Positions 60,278 to 64,000 of a stretch of 64,000 nucleotides of DNA are shown piece after piece. A model generated the notes under the pieces. That model had not been told where the DNA came from. It did no database searches and saw only the letters and a program-made list of their open reading frames with translations. Position numbers and translations under genes: made by a program. Source of the DNA: Fen-549 sp964636655 (GTDB lineage Bacteria > Actinomycetota > Thermoleophilia > Gaiellales > Gaiellaceae); assembly GCA_964636655.1 (NCBI GenBank), contig CAZWTK010000006.1:13919-77918 (forward strand), given 5' to 3'. Positions within the stretch are counted from its first letter, which is position 1. Every line of letters starts with the position of its first letter.

Positions 60278-62296
60278 TTACGAATATTTCTTTAGTGCTA
60301 TTCCTTTGTGGCGCGCCGGGGCGAGGAACGGCGCCGGGGTGAGGAACGGCACCGGGGTGAGGAACGGATTGCGGAACAGGGCCAAGTAGTCGGACTTGGT
60401 GAGCAGGTAACCGGTCGTGCTTGCGTCTCCCTGTGCCTGCCTTTCGTTCTGCAAATCGATCTCGCTCTGGGCGATCGAGGCTTCCACGGCATCCGAGACG
60501 GCCGTCCACCACTTCGCCTCCCAGGAGCCCGAGACCCACCACTTGTCTTCGATGGAGCCCGAGACCCACCACTTGTCCTCGATGGAAGCCGACGTCCACC
60601 ACTTGGCCTCCCAGGAGCCCGACGTCCACCACTTGGCCTCCCAGGAGCCCGACGTCCACCACTTGGCCGTCTGCGATCCCGACGTCCACCACTTGGCCGC
60701 CGATGTCCCGGAGGTCCACCACTTTGCCTCCCAGCTCGCGCTGGCCCAGTCCGTTTCGTGTACGACCGCGTTCGTCCACGCCTCAGCGTCGAAGGAGGGA
60801 ATCGAGCCACGCTTGTAGACGACGAACTGGTTTAGCGCCGCGTTCGGGTTCGGCAACTTCCGGCCGAGCAGACTGTCCGCTCGACCGGCGTTGAGCTCTC
60901 CCAAGCCGAGCGAGCCCGGCGTCGCGGCGCGCGTCCGCTCAGAGCCCAGCATGAGGCCGGCCTTGACGTCGTCGGGCCTCAGATTGGGGTGCCGCGCGAG
61001 CAGCTGGGCTACGGCGCCTGTCACGACCGGCGCTGCGAACGAGGTGCCGGAGAGTTGTAGATACCCCGGGCTGTAAATGTTGTTCGGAAACTCGCTGAGC
61101 AGGGAAGAGCCTTCCGGCACGGCGCCGATCATGTAGCGACCGGAGGCGCCGATCTCGGGCTTGGCGAAGCCGTCGAGCGTGTGGCCCCAGGTCGACCAGG
61201 GAGCCGCGCTGTCATCGGAGTAGTCGAGCGTTCCCTTGTTGTCGAGCGCACCGACGCTGATCACGAAGGGGTCGTTTGCGGGTGCGTAGCGCACCGCGGT
61301 CGGCTCGCCGTCAACGCCGTAGTTGCCCGCCGCCGTCACGACGACGACGCCAGAGAACCAGAGCTTCTCGACCGCTTTATCGAGCGGATCGTTGACGAAG
61401 TGGCTCGGCGTGATCGCGTGCAGCGAGAAGTTGACGACCCTGATGTTGTACTTGTGCCGGTGATCGACGATCCACTGAGCGGCGGCGATTACGTCGCTGG
61501 TCGTCGCCATGCCTTCGTCGTTGATCACGTCCAGCGAGATCAACTTCGCGTTCGGCGCGGCGCCGACGTGGCCGGCGCCGTTACCGGCGATGATCGAGCT
61601 GACGAAGGTTCCGTGGCCGTCGCCGTCACCCGGCGAGTTGGACGCCAGGCTGCACAGATCCACCTGCGGAACGAGCAGGCTGTCCGCCAGGTCGGGAAGG
61701 CTCGTATCGACGCCCGAGTCGACCACGGCAACGGTCGGCATCCGCGGCGCCCGGCGTCGCTGCCCGGCCCAAAGGTGGGCGTTTCCGCTCAGGTACGGCC
61801 AGAGCTGGATGTTGGGGAGGTCGTCGTAGCGGCTCTCCTCGAGCGTGGCGTCGGGACTGACGGTGAGCCCGTCGATATCCGCCAGCGCTGCAACGCGTGC
61901 TGCCGGGAGCGTGACGGCAACTCCGCCAACCAGGGGAAGCTCTGCGCGCAAAGTCCCGAGCCCGTAACCGTCATCGACGGCGCTGGCCTGGTTGAAGGCG
62001 TCGGTAGCGCCACTCACGTCCTCGGTGCTGAGAATGATCATCTGCTCGCTCTTTGCAGGGCTCGACACCGCCTCGGCAAGCAGAATCGGGTCGATGGAGC
62101 TGGTCGCGGCGGCCGCATTGCCTATCCAGGCAAGCGCAACGAGGCAGACGGCCAACAGGCCAATCGTCTTCGTAAACCGACGGCGTAGTAGGGGTAGCGC
62201 GACTGGGCGCGTACGCTTATTGAAACCGTCGTTCAACACGGTCAGCTCCTGTTCGAGAACTGCTCTAGCGAGGGCCTGGTCGGGGGGGACTGCCAC
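60278..62296 (-). CDS. Secreted subtilisin-like serine protease with Trp-Trp repeat tail
   Basis: 672 residues from GTG at 62296 (AGGAG upstream). Signal-type hydrophobic segment (about 42-64, TIGLLAVCLVALAWIGNAAAA), an inhibitor-like propeptide (about 80-150), and the S8 catalytic domain with Asp193 (VVDSGVD), His228 (GDGHGTF), Asn325 (AAGNYG) and Ser419 (LSGTSFAAPVV). Residues 521-600 hold eight decapeptide units with KWW at 525, 535, 545, 555, 565, 575, 585 and 595. A final Pro-Phe-Leu-Thr-Pro tail ends KKYS. The repeats may bind cell wall or polymer. Confidence 0.93.
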   Translation of the reverse strand: MAVPPDQALARAVLEQELTVLNDGFNKRTRPVALPLLRRRFTKTIGLLAVCLVALAWIGNAAAATSSIDPILLAEAVSSPAKSEQMIILSTEDVSGATDAFNQASAVDDGYGLGTLRAELPLVGGVAVTLPAARVAALADIDGLTVSPDATLEESRYDDLPNIQLWPYLSGNAHLWAGQRRRAPRMPTVAVVDSGVDTSLPDLADSLLVPQVDLCSLASNSPGDGDGHGTFVSSIIAGNGAGHVGAAPNAKLISLDVINDEGMATTSDVIAAAQWIVDHRHKYNIRVVNFSLHAITPSHFVNDPLDKAVEKLWFSGVVVVTAAGNYGVDGEPTAVRYAPANDPFVISVGALDNKGTLDYSDDSAAPWSTWGHTLDGFAKPEIGASGRYMIGAVPEGSSLLSEFPNNIYSPGYLQLSGTSFAAPVVTGAVAQLLARHPNLRPDDVKAGLMLGSERTRAATPGSLGLGELNAGRADSLLGRKLPNPNAALNQFVVYKRGSIPSFDAEAWTNAVVHETDWASASWEAKWWTSGTSAAKWWTSGSQTAKWWTSGSWEAKWWTSGSWEAKWWTSASIEDKWWVSGSIEDKWWVSGSWEAKWWTAVSDAVEASIAQSEIDLQNERQAQGDASTTGYLLTKSDYLALFRNPFLTPVPFLTPAPFLAPARHKGIALKKYS
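60497..60736 (-). repeat. Eight 30-bp tandem repeats encoding KWWTSGSWEA-type units
   Basis: Eight consecutive 10-codon units inside the S8 protease gene. Unit sequence is mostly Lys-Trp-Trp-Thr/Val-Ser-Gly/Ala-Ser-Trp/Ile/Gln-Glu/Thr-Ala/Asp. At DNA level GTCCACCACTTGGCC recurs every 30 bases on the plus strand. Period is exact, with no indels. Confidence 0.92.
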
Positions 62297-62504
62297 TCGC
62301 TACGACTCCTGCCTCGAAGGTACACCTCTGAAAACGCTCCCAGGCTCACCCGGAAGAGTGAGAGACCCGCGTACTAGGGGGAAATCGAGGCCGATTTACT
62401 CATTTCGGGGGATTTAGATCCTGCCCGCCAGGCCCAACCGCATTCCAAGGGATAGCCTCTCAGGCCAGGCGGGCAGGCCCAATTGCAGGCGCCGTCGCAG
62501 TAAT

Positions 62505-62576
62505 CGGCCCCGGGAGGAATCGAACCTCCGCACACGGATTCGAAGTCCGTCGCTCTATCCACTGAGCTACGGGGCC
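62505..62576 (-). tRNA. tRNA-Arg (anticodon TCG)
   Basis: 72 bases. Acceptor GGCCCCG/CGGGGCC is perfect. Anticodon stem ACGGA/TCCGT, loop CTTCGAA gives TCG (reads CGA). T-arm GGAGG-TTCGATT-CCTCC. Discriminator is G and CCA is not encoded. Confidence 0.95.
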
Positions 62577-62740
62577 CGAACGGGAGTATGCCCGAGCGTA
62601 CGCCTGCACCCGCTTTTCGACCGCCCGGGCGAGATCCGACAATGGGGAGGTTGCCAGAGCTCGCGGGTGCGGCCTCCCGTACCGACACGGCGGTATTCGC
62701 GGACGATAATCGAGCAAGACCGCTGGAGACAGGAGGAAGC

Positions 62741-63403
62741 ATGGAAGCATCTGTTCGTCTGAATTATCCCGCTCGCCTCGAGGGCGAGCTCGAGCCGGAG
62801 CTCAACCGCTGGTTGTGGCTGGTCAAGTGGCTGCTTTTGATCCCTCACTTCGTTGTGCTCCTGTTTCTTTGGATCGCATTCATCGTAGTGAGCATGATCG
62901 CCTTCTTCGCCATTCTCTTCACGGGGCGCTATCCGCGCGGACTGTTCGATTTCAACGTGGGCGTGATGCGCTGGAGCTGGCGCGTTAGCTTTTACGGTTA
63001 CTCCGCGCTGGGCACCGACCGCTATCCGCCCTTCACGCTTGGACCCGTGCCTGATTACCCGGCCACGCTCGAGATCGAGTACCCGGAGCGACTCTCGCGT
63101 GGGCTCGTACTGGTCAAGTGGTGGCTGCTGGCGATTCCCCAGTATCTGATCATCGCCGTCTTCCAGGGCGGCGCGCGCTTCTCTGGCGGACTGACCGGCC
63201 TGCTCGTCGTGATCGCGGCGGTCATTCTGCTCTTCCGCAAGCGCTATCCGCGCGAGATCTTCGACTTCGTGATGGGGATGAACCGCTGGGTCGTGCGGGT
63301 GGTCGCCTACGCGGCGCTGATGCGCGACGAGTATCCGCCTTTCCGTCTCGATATGGGCCCGAAGGAGCCGGCGCTGGAGCAAACGCCCGCAAGCACCGGG
63401 TAG
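62741..63403 (+). CDS. DUF4389-domain membrane protein
   Basis: 220 residues; ATG preceded by AGGAGGAAGC. Two repeats of a helix pair plus YPRGLFDFNVGVMRWSWRV/YPREIFDFVMGMNRWVVRV blocks and Tyr-Pro-Pro-Phe endings (YPPFTLG and YPPFRLD), the DUF4389 pattern. About four membrane segments. Function unknown; in Actinobacteria these are often near cell-envelope genes. Confidence 0.85.
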   Translation: MEASVRLNYPARLEGELEPELNRWLWLVKWLLLIPHFVVLLFLWIAFIVVSMIAFFAILFTGRYPRGLFDFNVGVMRWSWRVSFYGYSALGTDRYPPFTLGPVPDYPATLEIEYPERLSRGLVLVKWWLLAIPQYLIIAVFQGGARFSGGLTGLLVVIAAVILLFRKRYPREIFDFVMGMNRWVVRVVAYAALMRDEYPPFRLDMGPKEPALEQTPASTG

Positions 63404-63468
63404 AGCGAACAACCGGATCCGCCGGACGGATGCGATCGGCCGAGCCCTCGGTCTATCCTTCCAGAGCC

Positions 63469-63553
63469 GCGGGCGTGGCGGAACTGGTAGACGCGACGGG
63501 TTTAGGTCCCGTTGGGCCGAGTGCCTGTGGAGGTTCGAGTCCTCTCGCCCGCA
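63469..63553 (+). tRNA. tRNA-Leu (anticodon TAG)
   Basis: 85 bases. Acceptor GCGGGCG/CGCCCGC. Anticodon stem ACGGG/CCCGT with loop TTTAGGT gives TAG (reads CUA). Long class II variable arm TGGGCCGAGTGCCTGTG. T-loop TTCGAGT. Discriminator A; CCA is not encoded. Confidence 0.96.
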
Positions 63554-63561
63554 AGTCCGAT

Positions 63562-63601
63562 GCAGGCCCGGCGACTTCGGTCGCTGGGCCTGCGGGCTTT
63601 A
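63562..63601 (+). terminator. Terminator-like hairpin after tRNA-Leu
   Basis: GCAGGCCCGGCGAC and GTCGCTGGGCCTGC form a 14-position stem with one mismatch around a TTCG tetraloop, followed by GGGCTTT. The T-tract is short. Confidence 0.7.
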
Positions 63602-63960
63602 CGTTACGTAATGAGCGGTACGCTCCGGCCGCGGCGGAAGGGGGAGCAACCACCGCGACCAGAGCGACGAGACACCGAGCTCAGCCGGTCCGAGGGATCG
63701 TGCAATCACACGTATCGAGATGCCGCCCTCCGGCGTAGAGATCGCCGGGAAGCCGCTCGGATTGACCGAGACAGGCTCGAGGGAGTTTGGCGCTACGACG
63801 GGATGGCGACGGCATATCGACGGGAGATGGACGGCTGAGCCGGTGCATGTCGAACCATTGCCGGAATTTGTCATTCCGCAATCCCCCGCACGGGTACTTC
63901 TTGGATCGCGTGGAAGGTCGGCACTCCGCGAACAACGACTTTGTGCAAAGAGAATCGCTC
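63602..63960. other. Region with no firm gene; open frame to window edge
   Basis: A plus-strand frame from ATG at 63720 is open to the right edge (at least 93 codons). It begins MPPSGVEIAGKPLG and passes into repeat R1, so any true gene would be broken or end just outside. No clear ribosome-binding site and no recognisable domain; codon bias fades along it. Confidence 0.3.
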
Positions 63961-64000
63961 TCGCTTGCTCGGGGCGCCGCCGGTGGTGCGAGCCCGGAGA
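63961..64000 (-). repeat. Dispersed repeat R1, truncated by window end
   Basis: TCGCTTGCTCGGGGCGCCG then GGTGCGAGCCCGGAGA, same orientation as the tRNA-Ala copy and matching it closely. The rest lies outside the window. Confidence 0.7.

Overview
High-GC bacterial DNA (roughly 65 percent G+C by eye), dense with overlapping ATGA/GTGA gene junctions, frequent GTG starts and Actinobacteria-style gene sets. The gene content and order point to a soil or sediment member of the Actinobacteriota, most likely class Thermoleophilia. That is an inference from gene content, not a measured placement. Three runs of N (8123-8132, 12896-12995, 42653-42752) mark scaffold gaps, so this looks like a draft or metagenome-derived assembly.

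Layout. 1-6.5 kb: end of an NAD(P)-binding protein, an acyl-CoA synthetase, a coupled pair of lipoproteins (CapA-like and DUF3160) and a NUDIX hydrolase. 6.5-12.7 kb: an Xre-TPR regulator divergent from several very small ORFs, then a five-gene minus-strand operon (ABC ATPase, two duplicated permeases, histidine kinase, LuxR-type response regulator). 12.8-18.4 kb: a dispersed repeat cluster, membrane and hypothetical proteins, and a GGDEF protein. 18.4-28.3 kb: Tag glycosylase, MFS exporter, glyoxalase-like protein, glyA behind a ZTP riboswitch, LysR with a divergent aldo/keto reductase operon, a MITE-like element, a VapBC-type pair and a PfkB kinase. 28.3-31.3 kb: a lower-GC pair (CapK-like ligase, secreted SGNH-like protein) that looks acquired.

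33-57.4 kb is the conserved core, nearly all on the minus strand: RNase E/G - rplU - rpmA - obgE - nadD - small ORF - rsfS; mreB-mreC-mreD-mrdA-rodA followed by a DUF697 protein; a RAYT transposase inside short inverted repeats; valS - folC - 37-aa membrane peptide - zinc-ribbon protein - ndk - methyltransferase - maf; and tig-clpP-clpX. 57.5-62.3 kb holds a GGDEF plus HD-GYP membrane protein and a secreted subtilase carrying eight exact-period Trp-Trp decapeptide repeats. The right end has tRNA-Arg, a DUF4389 protein, tRNA-Leu and another copy of the dispersed repeat.

The best candidates for something undescribed are the Xre-TPR/tiny-ORF intergenic module (7846-8293), the Trp-repeat tail of the subtilase, two dispersed repeat families (one abutting tRNA-Ala, one in the leaders of both glyA and valS), and a MITE-like element at 26389-26606.
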